NCBI GenBank assembly: GCA_938001865.1
Contig: CALLAW010000041.1
Location: 1 to 55,896 of the forward strand
Reading direction: 5' to 3'
DNA from: an uncultured Saprospiraceae bacterium
Lineage (GTDB): Bacteria; Bacteroidota; Bacteroidia; Chitinophagales; Saprospiraceae
DNA: 55,896 nucleotides
Shown here: positions 25,654 to 34,088 of the stretch, piece by piece
How positions within the stretch are numbered: position 1 is the stretch's first letter
Layout: each line of letters starts with the position of its first letter
The notes under the pieces: model-generated
What the model saw: the letters and a program-made list of their open reading frames with translations, nothing else
Told to the model about the DNA's origin: nothing
Database searches by the model: none
Made by a program: the position numbers and the translations under genes

Positions 25654-26250
25654 TTGTCAGAACAGAAACCAGACTACTCTAAGATATTCGAAACGGAATT
25701 TCTGCCTCATGCAGATGCACTGAAGACCTTCGCATTTCACCTAGCCTACAATGAAGAAGACGCCAATGATCTCGTCCAAGAGACATTTATGAAGGCCCAT
25801 AGATTCATAGATCGGTACATTGCTGGAACTAATGCAAAAGCTTGGTTGTTTAAAATCCTGAAGAACGCATACATCAATCAATATCGTAAGCGATCTAAGC
25901 AGCCCACAAAGGTGGACTTTGAAGACTTCATCAGCTATCATGATACTGATGAAGACGGAGGTGCTACTGGATATCTAGACCTCAGAGAAGAGCTCTTCCA
26001 GAGTATGATGGGAGATGAAGTCACTAATGCAATCAATGCACTGCCTGTAGACTTCAGGACAGTCATCTTACTCTGTGATATCGAAGGATTCAAATATGAG
26101 GAAATCGCTAAGATCATAGATATCCCTATAGGCACAGTACGATCAAGACTCTTCAGAGCTAGGAATATGCTCAAAGAAAACCTCAAAGACTACGCTGACA
26201 AGCTTGGCTATACTGACAAGCGAGGCGACAAAGGAAAGGAAGAAGAGTAA
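25654..26250 (+). CDS. ECF-type RNA polymerase sigma factor
   Basis: From the TTG at 25654 the protein has 198 residues. Region sigma-2 contains AYNEEDANDLVQETFMKAHR and AWLFKILKNAYINQYRKR. Sigma-4 contains LPVDFRTVILLCDIEGFKYE and IAKIIDIPIGTVRSRLFRAR, the recognition helix-turn-helix. The longer GTG start adds nine residues and lies on top of a promoter-like box. The next gene (26314) encodes a small anti-sigma candidate, 63 bases downstream. ECF factors of this type in Bacteroidota respond to envelope or oxidative signals; the target genes are unknown. Confidence 0.93.
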   Translation: MSEQKPDYSKIFETEFLPHADALKTFAFHLAYNEEDANDLVQETFMKAHRFIDRYIAGTNAKAWLFKILKNAYINQYRKRSKQPTKVDFEDFISYHDTDEDGGATGYLDLREELFQSMMGDEVTNAINALPVDFRTVILLCDIEGFKYEEIAKIIDIPIGTVRSRLFRARNMLKENLKDYADKLGYTDKRGDKGKEEE

Positions 26251-26313
26251 GACATATACTTTAAATAATTTTTTATAATTTGCTTTTGATTCGTTAAATA
26301 CTAATTTTTAAAA

Positions 26314-26556
26314 ATGGGAAATCCGAAGAGTTCTAATTCAGTCGAACAACATATCAGCTTGTACTTTGATAGTGCTTTGAGCAAAGAAGACGAGATCCAA
26401 CTCATCCAAAAAATCGGTAACGATCCAAGCTGTTCGGCAAGTTTTTCAAAAGAAAAAACAGCAAGAGAATTTCTCAAAAACAATCTAAAAAGATCATGTT
26501 GCTCTAAAGATATGATCAATAACCTGAGAAATATCGGCAACAATCAGTCGCATTAG
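26314..26556 (+). CDS. Small anti-sigma factor candidate
   Basis: The 80-residue cytoplasmic protein follows the ECF sigma gene. It fits the short Bacteroidota anti-sigma pattern: EQHISLYFDSALSKEDEIQL at the N-terminus, then DPSCSASFSKEKTAREFLKN, and a C-terminal helix with SCCSKDMINNLR. Three Cys (39, 61, 62) and His14 could bind zinc, as in zinc-binding anti-sigma factors, but the exact HxxxCxxC motif is missing. It has no transmembrane segment, so signal input would be cytoplasmic, perhaps redox. Assigned mainly from position and size. Confidence 0.65.
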   Translation: MGNPKSSNSVEQHISLYFDSALSKEDEIQLIQKIGNDPSCSASFSKEKTAREFLKNNLKRSCCSKDMINNLRNIGNNQSH

Positions 26557-26690
26557 CTAGAGTATCCTCATCACTCACTCCATAGGCTATCCATAAGGTC
26601 GCTTGCGATCACTATAGTCACCGTGTACAGCATTTGTGCTCGACACATCTCATCTCTGTATCTCCCAATCACTCCCTATCAACCCTCACT

Positions 26691-27764
26691 ATGCTCGACA
26701 AGTTAGAAGCTATCCATCATAAATTTCTTGAGACTCAAGAGAAACTCTCTGATCCAGAGATCGTCTCTGATATCAAACGATTCACCAAACTCAATAAAGA
26801 GTATAAGAAACTAGACAAAGTCAATACTGTCTATCTCGAATATAAAAATCTCATTAGCAATAAGGCTAACGCTGAAGAAATGCTCAAAGATGATGATGCA
26901 GAGATGAAGGAGATGGCCAAGATGGAACTAGATGAGATCAATCCTGCCATCGAAACAATCGAAGAGCAAATCAAAGTCATCCTTATGCCAAAAGATCCAG
27001 ATGATGATAAAGATGTCATCATGGAGATCAGGTCCGGAGCAGGAGGTGATGAGGCGAGTATCTTTGCTGGTGATCTCTACAGGATGTATACGAAGTACTT
27101 CGAGACGAAAAACTTCAAAGTCGATATCCTCGATATCAACGAGGGAAGTGTCGGTGGCTACAATAAAATCGTACTCGAAGTCACAGGTACAGATGTCTAT
27201 GGCGAACTCAAATTCGAATCAGGTGCTCATCGGGTACAGCGAGTCCCCAAGACCGAATCTCAAGGTAGAGTACATACCTCGGCGGCAACAGTAGCGGTGA
27301 TACCGATGTATGATGTAGAAGAGATTACCATCCGTAAAGACGAACTCAGGTGTGACCTCTTCCGTGCCAGTGGAGCTGGAGGACAACACGTCAATAAGAC
27401 CGAGTCTGGTGTAAGATTTACCCACTTACCTACTGGAATCGTAGCAGAAAGTACCGACTCTAGATCTCAACACAAAAATAGAGATATCGCAATGACTCGG
27501 CTACAGATCAAAATAAAGGCAGCACAAGAAGAAGCAGTCTACAAAGAACAAAAAGCACAAAGAAAATCTCTAGTCGGGACAGGTGATAGGTCAGATAAGA
27601 TCCGTACCTATAACTATCCTCAGAATAGAGTAACAGACCATAGAATCAATCTCACACTCTACAGCCTAGATAAGATCATAGAGGGTGATATCAGTAATAT
27701 CGTAGATGCACTAAAAGTGGCAGAAAATGCCACCAAAATGCAAGAAGGTGAGACTGCAGTCTAA
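26691..27764 (+). CDS. prfA: Peptide chain release factor 1
   Basis: RF1 recognises UAA and UAG and triggers release of the finished peptide. From the ATG at 26691 the protein has 357 residues, the normal size. The codon-recognition tripeptide is of the PxT type (RVPKTESQG, PKT at 186-188), which separates RF1 from RF2 (SPF). The catalytic GGQ is at 230-232 in RASGAGGQHVNKTESG. The longer frame from 26634 adds a Ser/Thr-rich leader without family support. tRNA-Leu follows 88 bases downstream with its own promoter box. Confidence 0.97.
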   Translation: MLDKLEAIHHKFLETQEKLSDPEIVSDIKRFTKLNKEYKKLDKVNTVYLEYKNLISNKANAEEMLKDDDAEMKEMAKMELDEINPAIETIEEQIKVILMPKDPDDDKDVIMEIRSGAGGDEASIFAGDLYRMYTKYFETKNFKVDILDINEGSVGGYNKIVLEVTGTDVYGELKFESGAHRVQRVPKTESQGRVHTSAATVAVIPMYDVEEITIRKDELRCDLFRASGAGGQHVNKTESGVRFTHLPTGIVAESTDSRSQHKNRDIAMTRLQIKIKAAQEEAVYKEQKAQRKSLVGTGDRSDKIRTYNYPQNRVTDHRINLTLYSLDKIIEGDISNIVDALKVAENATKMQEGETAV

Positions 27765-27824
27765 ACCTAGCGATGAGAAATTTGATATTTTTGATTTCAC
27801 ATTAGGTATTCTTTCAAAAAGCAC

Positions 27825-27832
27825 TAATTTTG
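27825..27832 (+). promoter_or_regulatory. -7 box (TAATTTTG) for tRNA-Leu
   Basis: TAATTTTG is an exact TAnnTTTG match. TTA at 27802-27804 lies 20 bases upstream, in the place of the -33 TTG. The tRNA begins 20 bases downstream. Confidence 0.7.
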
Positions 27833-27852
27833 CAATCGCTAATAGCACAGAT

Positions 27853-27936
27853 GCCCAAGTGCTGGAACTGGTAGACAGGCATGGTTGAGGGCCATGTGTC
27901 CTTCGGGACGTGAAGGTTCGATTCCTTTCTTGGGCA
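27853..27936 (+). tRNA. tRNA-Leu (anticodon GAG)
   Basis: The acceptor arms GCCCAAG and CTTGGGC pair over seven bases, with discriminator A at 27936. The anticodon stem CATGG/CCATG holds the loop TTGAGGG, giving anticodon GAG (reads CUC/CUU). A long variable arm (TGTCCTTCGGGACG) marks a class II tRNA and agrees with Leu. The T-arm is GAAGG TTCGATT CCTTTC. CCA is not encoded. GAG fits the heavy use of CTC codons in neighbouring genes. Confidence 0.96.
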
Positions 27937-27952
27937 CTCTCATTAAGCAGAT

Positions 27953-27992
27953 AAGGTACAGTCGTCTTAGATTGTACCTTTTTGTTTTTTTT
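27953..27992 (+). terminator. Rho-independent terminator after tRNA-Leu
   Basis: The arms AAGGTACA and TGTACCTT flank a 12-base loop and are followed by a T-rich run (27979-27992). Confidence 0.88.
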
Positions 27993-28015
27993 CAGCTCTC
28001 TATAACGTATCTCTG

Positions 28016-28615
28016 ATGCTGCAACCCTCTATCACATCTAGAATCATTGCTCTCAAAAACGCTGACCTTGAGCTCAGAGACAAATTAATCCAAACAGGAG
28101 AATTGTTTGAAGGCTATAATGCTGATATGGAAGCACTCCATCTCAAGAATGCCAAGGCCTTGGAAGCGATCATAGATGAGATAGGATACCCCACAGTTGA
28201 CTTAGTCGGAGTAGATGGAAGTGAAGCTGCTTGGCTCATCATCCAACACTCAATCAGCAGACCAGATTTCATGAAGAAATGTCAATCAATGTTGAAATCT
28301 GCTGTAGCAGCTGGTCAAGCAAGCCCCATCAATCTCGCTTATCTGACCGATCGCATCGCTGTATTATCAGGAGTACCTCAGATCTATGGTACTCAGTATG
28401 ATTGGGATCAATATGGTCAACTCAGTCCACTACCCTATGATCACTTACCTTTAGTAGAGCAGAGAAGAAAGGAAGTCGGGCTGAAACCACTCAAAGACCA
28501 AACTCTCCTCATGAGAAAGCAAGCAGAAGTCAATCACGAATCACCGCCACCTGACTATCATGAAAGAAAGTCTCAAGCCGATGCTTGGAGAAAATCAGTT
28601 GGTTGGATCATCTAA
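28016..28615 (+). CDS. DUF6624-type protein
   Basis: The 199-residue soluble protein matches the pattern of the DUF6624 group: an N-terminal helical pair with ELRDKLIQTGELFEGYN, then YPTVDLVGVDGSEAAWLIIQ followed by HSISRPDFMKKC, and NLAYLTDRIAVLSGVPQIYG followed by TQYD. The conserved GxD...AWxxxQH and LTDR...G.PQxYGTQ motifs suggest a common active or binding site, but no biochemical role is known. There is no signal peptide. It stands between the tRNA terminator and a Coq4-like gene 116 bases downstream. Function unknown. Confidence 0.75.
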   Translation: MLQPSITSRIIALKNADLELRDKLIQTGELFEGYNADMEALHLKNAKALEAIIDEIGYPTVDLVGVDGSEAAWLIIQHSISRPDFMKKCQSMLKSAVAAGQASPINLAYLTDRIAVLSGVPQIYGTQYDWDQYGQLSPLPYDHLPLVEQRRKEVGLKPLKDQTLLMRKQAEVNHESPPPDYHERKSQADAWRKSVGWII

Positions 28616-28731
28616 GATCTCCTATCACATCAGGTAATCAATACTCTACTTGACCCGAACAGATTATTTGGCTTACCTTAGGGTGTCTAATCAATAGAGA
28701 GATCAATATAGCGTCACCGATTCACTCAGAG

Positions 28732-29160
28732 ATGAAATCAACTACCCTCCAAGATCAACTCATCGAGTTTCGAAAAAATAATCAAGCGTACTTTTCCAAA
28801 AAATCAAACACTAAAGAAGCTAACCGCTTCCTCATGGGTCATGATGTTGCTCATGTGATCTTTGGATGTGATACTTCCTTGACTGGAGAAGGAATCGTAA
28901 AACTGTGGACTATATTTGGTACTACTTTGACTCTCAAGCAAGTAGTACACGGTTACTTATCGGTAGGAGCCTTGAGGCTATTCAGCGGATATAGCTTCAA
29001 GCATATCAGCCAGCAGATCGGCCAACTGCTCTCTGCCGTCCCTACTGCAATAAGACTGAGTAGACAGATGCAGAAGCCTTGGCCATTCTATGATTATGAG
29101 TCTTACCTACATACTCCAGTCTCAGTGATCAGAGCAGAGTATGGGATACAAGTCATTTGA
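28732..29160 (+). CDS. Coq4-like metal-site protein
   Basis: The 142-residue protein contains HDVAH followed by 11 residues and then Glu (HDVAHVIFGCDTSLTGE, residues 37-53). This is the exact HDxxHx11E zinc-ligand motif of the Coq4 family, which in ubiquinone-making cells scaffolds, and in recent studies decarboxylates, the quinone head group. The remaining helices (LFSGYSFKHISQQIGQLLSA, SRQMQKPWPFYDYE) are short for Coq4. Bacteroidota normally use menaquinone, so the role is likely different. It is a stand-alone gene in the window. Assignment rests on this motif alone. Confidence 0.55.
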   Translation: MKSTTLQDQLIEFRKNNQAYFSKKSNTKEANRFLMGHDVAHVIFGCDTSLTGEGIVKLWTIFGTTLTLKQVVHGYLSVGALRLFSGYSFKHISQQIGQLLSAVPTAIRLSRQMQKPWPFYDYESYLHTPVSVIRAEYGIQVI

Positions 29161-29420
29161 CTTAATGAGTGGGGATACACAATGATGCTCTCTATACACA
29201 GTTAGCTCAGTGATTGAAGGGAGATAACTCTGTGTCAAAATCGCAGACTCAATCTTACAAATCTCACTAATTTTGAGGATGAGAACATCCCATTTGCATG
29301 ACAATGCATGCGATATTGTCCTAAATCCAACATTTGAGAAAAAAATATGGATGAATAAGCAACCATAGACGTATCTTGATAATAATAGGGGTACACAGTT
29401 GATAAAACTGACACTATTAT

Positions 29421-29954
29421 ATGACTGAACAAGAAATCATACAAGGAGTAAAGAAGAGAAATAGATCTGCCCAAACGGCACTCTATAATCAATATAAGAC
29501 ACTTTGGTACATGATTAGTCTGAGGTATAATAGAGACGAGGATGAAGCGAAGGATGCTCTACAAAATGGATTGATAAAGATCTATTCCAATATTGACATG
29601 TTTGATCCTAGTATGGGTACTTTTAAATCGTGGTCTTCTCGGATCATCGTCAATGAGAATCTCATGCTAATAAGAAAGAGAAGAGATGTCTTCTCACTTG
29701 ATAACATCTCTGAATCTGATCATACACAGGTACTACCCGAAGAAGACTCAACCGAAAAACTGTCTTCGGAAGAACTCACTAAACTGATACAGGTGCTTCC
29801 AGACGGATATCGACTCGTCTTCAACCTCTATGTGATGGAGGGATTTACTCATAGTGAGATAGCAAATCACTTGGACATCAGCATCGGGACATCTAAGTCT
29901 CAATTATTTAAAGCGAAAAAACTCTTGCAGCAGAAGCTAGAGGTTTTGATATAA
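29421..29954 (+). CDS. ECF-type RNA polymerase sigma factor
   Basis: The 177-residue protein has sigma-2 (LYNQYKTLWYMISLRYNRDE and DEAKDALQNGLIKIYSNID) and sigma-4 (LPDGYRLVFNLYVMEGFTHS and EIANHLDISIGTSKSQLFKA). GTSKSQLFKAKKLL is the form of the recognition helix common in Bacteroidota ECFs paired with membrane anti-sigma/barrel proteins. The next gene starts 11 bases after the stop, so the two should be co-transcribed. The upstream gap 29161-29420 holds a TAATTTTG box at 29268-29275, rather far from the start. Confidence 0.93.
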   Translation: MTEQEIIQGVKKRNRSAQTALYNQYKTLWYMISLRYNRDEDEAKDALQNGLIKIYSNIDMFDPSMGTFKSWSSRIIVNENLMLIRKRRDVFSLDNISESDHTQVLPEEDSTEKLSSEELTKLIQVLPDGYRLVFNLYVMEGFTHSEIANHLDISIGTSKSQLFKAKKLLQQKLEVLI

Positions 29955-29965
29955 GAAAATAGGTA

Positions 29966-31498
29966 ATGGAACATCATAATGATAATAACTTGAACGAATT
30001 CTTCAAGTCCAGACTTGAAGACTCGACACCAGCCGACAACGGTTGGAATGTGCCTCCTCTGTCTGTATTGGATGCGGCACTAGACCAGATACCTCATCCA
30101 CCCAAAAGAAACAAACTGCTCATCCCACTGATCATAATCGGGCTAATCACTCTTGGCCTAGCGATACTGACTATTCAGAATGCAGTAGAGATATCGTCCT
30201 TGAGTGAAAAAATAGATACACTCAGTATAGAGGTGACCAATCATCAAGCTCATATCAATGATCTGGCCTCTATCCAAGAGAGTAAGCTGTCATCTGCTGC
30301 TCAGATACCAGCTCTCAGTCTCAATGAGACAGAGACTATGGTCAGCCAAGATCAGTCTATTGACGTTGATAATCAGATAACGCAGACTCCGCTAACAGCT
30401 CGAGTACCCCAGTATGTCAATAACCAATCTGTCAATAAGATACAACAGGTGCCCGTTGAAAGAAAGCAGCTCATAGGCTCTCTCATACCAACTCCTCCCA
30501 CTCATAATGGTAGCGAAGATGTGAGACACTCTCCTCCAATTACACAGGCAGCAGCAGCACTTCCTGTACTCACTGATGATACTTCCAATCCAAAGAGACA
30601 ACTCTTAGGACTATCTCCAATATTGGCCAACCAAGCAAGTGTACTATCCCAACAATCTTCACCTGCGATTGACCTTAGACAACAAGTGTCGCCAATCCTA
30701 AGTAAAGAGACGCAGAACACTAGGCAGCCGATGTCACTCCTCTTGACAGGTAGTCACCTCTCTAGCGATATCAGGATGACTAATATTGATGTTAACAATA
30801 CGACATTAACTCAGTATGATGACTTCTACCCTGGTGTAGGGTTTAGTGTAGGTGTCTCTGTTCCACTGAATAAAACACTCTCTATCAATACCAGTATAGG
30901 TTACAGTAGATTGAATAACCGGAGTCGATACGAGTCAGACTTTATCTACTATGAAAATAATACTATCCAGACAGGAATGGGCAATCTCATGCATCTGAGC
31001 AACCCTACTGTAGAGACGCCAATGATGGACTACTCTGATGAGATAGTACTTAGAGTCAATGACAATCAGATTACTAATGGGGAGATGCTAGATCATGTCA
31101 CGGAGATCTCAGACACTTATCAGGTAGTACAACTCTCGACAGGAATCTCAGCTGAGATATTGCGATACAAAAAACTCTCAGTCCATACTGGAATCGGACT
31201 TACTGGTAACTACATACTCAACATTAGTCAAGCACTTGACACTAAGATGCTCTCTAACTCTAATGTCATGATGGAAGAGATCACTAATCTAAATCTAACT
31301 CAAAATATCAATAGAAAATACCTCAGTGGGAGTCTCTCTCTTGGTCTTCAATATGATCTCACTCAAGCCATGTATCTGAGATTCAACTCAAGATACGAGA
31401 AGGGAATCACTTCACTAAGAATTCAAAGATCAAGCGAACAACCAAAGTCATTTATCAATTCTTTCGGTTCGGAGATGACGATTGGTTACGCATTCTGA
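29966..31498 (+). CDS. Anti-sigma/outer-membrane-barrel fusion candidate
   Basis: The 510-residue protein has a short cytoplasmic part (NLNEFFKSRLEDSTPADNGW, residues 8-27), resembling the N-terminal helix of membrane anti-sigma factors. One transmembrane helix follows (LLIPLIIIGLITLGLAIL, 51-68), then a coiled coil (75-105) and a long Gln/Ser/Pro-rich linker (about 110-250). The C-terminal half looks like an outer-membrane barrel (GVGFSVGVSVPLNKTLSINT ... SGSLSLGLQYDLTQAMYLRF ... FGSEMTIGYAF). It is 11 bases downstream of an ECF sigma gene. It could span inner membrane, periplasm and outer membrane and hold the sigma factor until a signal arrives. Family matches cannot be checked here. Confidence 0.7.
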   Translation: MEHHNDNNLNEFFKSRLEDSTPADNGWNVPPLSVLDAALDQIPHPPKRNKLLIPLIIIGLITLGLAILTIQNAVEISSLSEKIDTLSIEVTNHQAHINDLASIQESKLSSAAQIPALSLNETETMVSQDQSIDVDNQITQTPLTARVPQYVNNQSVNKIQQVPVERKQLIGSLIPTPPTHNGSEDVRHSPPITQAAAALPVLTDDTSNPKRQLLGLSPILANQASVLSQQSSPAIDLRQQVSPILSKETQNTRQPMSLLLTGSHLSSDIRMTNIDVNNTTLTQYDDFYPGVGFSVGVSVPLNKTLSINTSIGYSRLNNRSRYESDFIYYENNTIQTGMGNLMHLSNPTVETPMMDYSDEIVLRVNDNQITNGEMLDHVTEISDTYQVVQLSTGISAEILRYKKLSVHTGIGLTGNYILNISQALDTKMLSNSNVMMEEITNLNLTQNINRKYLSGSLSLGLQYDLTQAMYLRFNSRYEKGITSLRIQRSSEQPKSFINSFGSEMTIGYAF

Positions 31499-31524
31499 CG
31501 ATTACACGTAGTACATCGATTTAT

Positions 31525-31566
31525 AAAAAAAAGCAGAACTGTTTCATTACAGTTCTGCTTTTTTTT
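31525..31566. terminator. Bidirectional-looking terminator after the anti-sigma fusion
   Basis: The 12-bp arms AAGCAGAACTGT (31531-31542) and ACAGTTCTGCTT (31549-31560) enclose TTCATT. An A-run stands before and a T-run after, so it can end transcription on either strand; the plus-strand unit is the user. Confidence 0.93.
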
Positions 31567-31681
31567 ATTTGTCACATTCTGTCATTTAGATTTTTTTGAT
31601 GTCATCAATGGGCAACCCACACCTGATAACTGCATAATAGGAGTGTAAAATATCTCACTTTTAAAACAAAAAAATATACTA

Positions 31682-32566
31682 ATGAAATTACGTTTTGCCC
31701 TAATCACCCTAACTGCTTTATCTCTAGCATTCGCATCTTGCGACAAAGAAGATGACACTGACGTATCTGATGGACAACTCAGCCTCAATATCTCTGGATT
31801 GGAAGATCTCGGTAGTGAGTACGCATACGAAGGTTGGATCATCGTAGACGGCAGTCCTGTGACTACAGGGGTATTCACAGTAGATGCAGATGGACAACTC
31901 TCGCAGACTACATTTGACATTGATCAGGCTGATCTCGATGCAGCGGAGACATTTGTCTTGACAGTAGAACCTAGTCCTGACTCTGATCCAAGTCCAAGTA
32001 GCGTACATATTCTGGCTGGAGATTTCTCAGCTACAAGTGCTGATCTGACAATCGATCACAGTGCTGCACTAGGTACATCATTTGCTGATGTAGCAGGAGA
32101 CTTCATCTTAGCTACACCGACAGATAATGATGAATCTAACGAAGCAAGTGGTGTATGGTTTCTCAATAATAGTAGTGCTTCTGGACCTACAGCAGGATTG
32201 ACATTACCTCAATTACCTACGGGATGGGCTTACGAAGGTTGGGCTATGGTTGACGGGACTCCAGTGAGTACAGGTGTCTTCTCGCTTACTACAGGTAGCG
32301 ATGATGCTGGACCATATAATGGACCAAATGCCTCTCCACCATTCCCTGGCGAAGACTTCCTACTGAATGCTCCTGCAGGATCTACATTCCCAACCGATCT
32401 GACAGGTGGTGCTGCAGTGATCAGTGTAGAACCAGTGCCAGATAACAGTCCTGCACCATTTGTACTCAAGCCACTCGTAGGGATGATCCCAGCGGATGCA
32501 GAGGTACACAGTGTATTGACAATGGGACAGAACTTGACATTCCCAACAGGAACAGTAAATAGATAG
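31682..32566 (+). CDS. Lipoprotein with two RskA-like modules
   Basis: The 294-residue precursor has a lipobox (LSLAFASCDK, Cys20). Two tandem modules repeat the same pattern: YAYEGWIIVDGSPVTTGVF with FVLTVEPSPDSDPSPSSVHI then LAGDF (about 48-118), and WAYEGWAMVDGTPVSTGVF with AVISVEPVPDNSPAP (about 182-262). The order 'Y.gW...dG.pv.tGvF ... vTvEP.pdS.P.p...laG' is that of the C-terminal (periplasmic) domain of RskA-type anti-sigma-K factors, but no anti-sigma N-terminus or transmembrane helix is present. It is bounded by terminators on both sides. It may be a surface or periplasmic sensor or binding protein; function unknown. Confidence 0.7.
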   Translation: MKLRFALITLTALSLAFASCDKEDDTDVSDGQLSLNISGLEDLGSEYAYEGWIIVDGSPVTTGVFTVDADGQLSQTTFDIDQADLDAAETFVLTVEPSPDSDPSPSSVHILAGDFSATSADLTIDHSAALGTSFADVAGDFILATPTDNDESNEASGVWFLNNSSASGPTAGLTLPQLPTGWAYEGWAMVDGTPVSTGVFSLTTGSDDAGPYNGPNASPPFPGEDFLLNAPAGSTFPTDLTGGAAVISVEPVPDNSPAPFVLKPLVGMIPADAEVHSVLTMGQNLTFPTGTVNR

Positions 32567-32608
32567 TTTAGTTATAAGTTACAGTCACCCTATGACTCAG
32601 CTTACAGA

Positions 32609-32647
32609 TGGATTACCCAGTGATTTGGGTAATCCATTCTTTTTTTT
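32609..32647 (+). terminator. Rho-independent terminator after the RskA-like lipoprotein
   Basis: The 11-bp arms TGGATTACCCA and TGGGTAATCCA enclose six bases and are followed by TTCTTTTTTTT. Confidence 0.93.
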
Positions 32648-32798
32648 ATCTATTTTGATAACTATTCTATTGTAGCATACCCTCTATCGCCTTACTCGCC
32701 TGTTGAACCTCTATGATGATGGATAATCTATAGAATTGCTTTGACGATCATTTAGCAGTTTTTCTTTACTTTTAGATTTTACAGATTAATAGTTACTC

Positions 32799-34070
32799 AT
32801 GGAACTCTATGCTCAGGTACTCAACTATGCTATCCCGTTTTTCGTAGTATTGATCGGGATAGAATATTGGGTGGGTCGACAGAGAGGCGTCACTCCATAC
32901 ATGGCATTCGATACGATCTCTAGCCTCAGTAGTGGACTGACTAATACGATCAAAGATGTGCTAGGACTTACGATCGTTATCGTCAGTTATACTTGGCTCT
33001 ACGATCATATTGCTCTATTTACTTTTGCTAATACTTGGTGGTTCTATATCATTGCATTCATTGGGCTAGACTTTGCTGGTTACTGGTCGCATCGTCTCGA
33101 ACACCAGATCAATATCTTGTGGAATCGACATATCATTCATCATAGTAGTGAAGAGTTCAACTTAGCTTGTGCATTGCGACAACCTATCTCCACAGTCTTT
33201 GCATTGTTCTTCTTCTTGCTGATCCCTACTGCACTGATGGGAGTACCACCAGAGGTTATTGCGATTGTTGCACCACTTCATCTATTTGCACAATTTTGGT
33301 ATCATACGCAGTTGATAGGTAAGATGGGATGGTTAGAGACTTGGTTAGTCACGCCATCACATCACCGCGTCCATCATGCCATCAATCAAGAGTATCTCGA
33401 TAAGAACTTCAGCCAAGTATTCATTGTCTGGGATCGCTGGTTTGGTACATTCCAACAAGAGCTCGCTGATGTCCCAGCAGTCTACGGTGTCAAGAGAGCC
33501 GTCAAGACGTGGAATCCATTTCTTATCAATATCCAACATCTCTGGCTTATCATCACTGATACATGGCGAGCTAGTCGATGGATTGACAAACTGAGAGTAT
33601 GGGTCATGCCTACGGGCTGGAGACCTCAAGACGTCGCCAACAACTATCCTGTCGATTACGTCGAGCATGCCATCGATCAAGTCAAATATCAAACTAGGTC
33701 ATCTCCAATCAAAGTGGCTTGGTCTTGGACTCAATTTATCATCACCTTACTCCTTACAGGATACCTCTTCAACACGATCGCTGATCATACTTTTGGAGAG
33801 TTACTTATCTATGCATTATTCTTAATGTTGACCATCTTTAGCTATACCTCGGTCATGGATCAGAGCATGATTGCGATCCCCGCGGAAGTATTGAAGATTG
33901 GTGTGACCATATACGTTCTTGTGACTATTGGTGATTGGTTTGGGATCGATAGTTACCTCCCATATGGGAGTGGTATAGTGATCGGTTATGTGCTATTGAG
34001 TCTCGTAGTGACACTCTCCCTGCTGATGCAAAAGGATAATACACTTACTCCTCTGACACGTGGAGTCTGA
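32799..34070 (+). CDS. Sterol desaturase/fatty-acid hydroxylase family oxygenase
   Basis: This integral membrane di-iron oxygenase has 423 residues. The histidine clusters are complete: HRLEH (98-102), HIIHH (111-115), HTQ region (His161, His169) and HHRVHH (188-193). The layout is that of the fatty-acid hydroxylase superfamily, and close to the alkylglycerol-monooxygenase/TMEM195 branch. A further four helices (residues ~300-410) lie after the catalytic domain. It would hydroxylate or desaturate a membrane lipid using O2 and an electron donor. The substrate is unknown. A near-consensus box (TACTTTTA, about 32767) lies upstream. It converges with the helicase gene, with an 18-base gap. Confidence 0.9.
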   Translation: MELYAQVLNYAIPFFVVLIGIEYWVGRQRGVTPYMAFDTISSLSSGLTNTIKDVLGLTIVIVSYTWLYDHIALFTFANTWWFYIIAFIGLDFAGYWSHRLEHQINILWNRHIIHHSSEEFNLACALRQPISTVFALFFFLLIPTALMGVPPEVIAIVAPLHLFAQFWYHTQLIGKMGWLETWLVTPSHHRVHHAINQEYLDKNFSQVFIVWDRWFGTFQQELADVPAVYGVKRAVKTWNPFLINIQHLWLIITDTWRASRWIDKLRVWVMPTGWRPQDVANNYPVDYVEHAIDQVKYQTRSSPIKVAWSWTQFIITLLLTGYLFNTIADHTFGELLIYALFLMLTIFSYTSVMDQSMIAIPAEVLKIGVTIYVLVTIGDWFGIDSYLPYGSGIVIGYVLLSLVVTLSLLMQKDNTLTPLTRGV

Positions 34071-34088
34071 CGTAAGCCTATCATCTCA

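Noticed and set aside
29161-29420. Hairpin GACAAT ... ATTGTC (29300-29320) as a terminator of the Coq4-like gene
   Set aside because: Stem of only six bases, no T-run; too weak to call.
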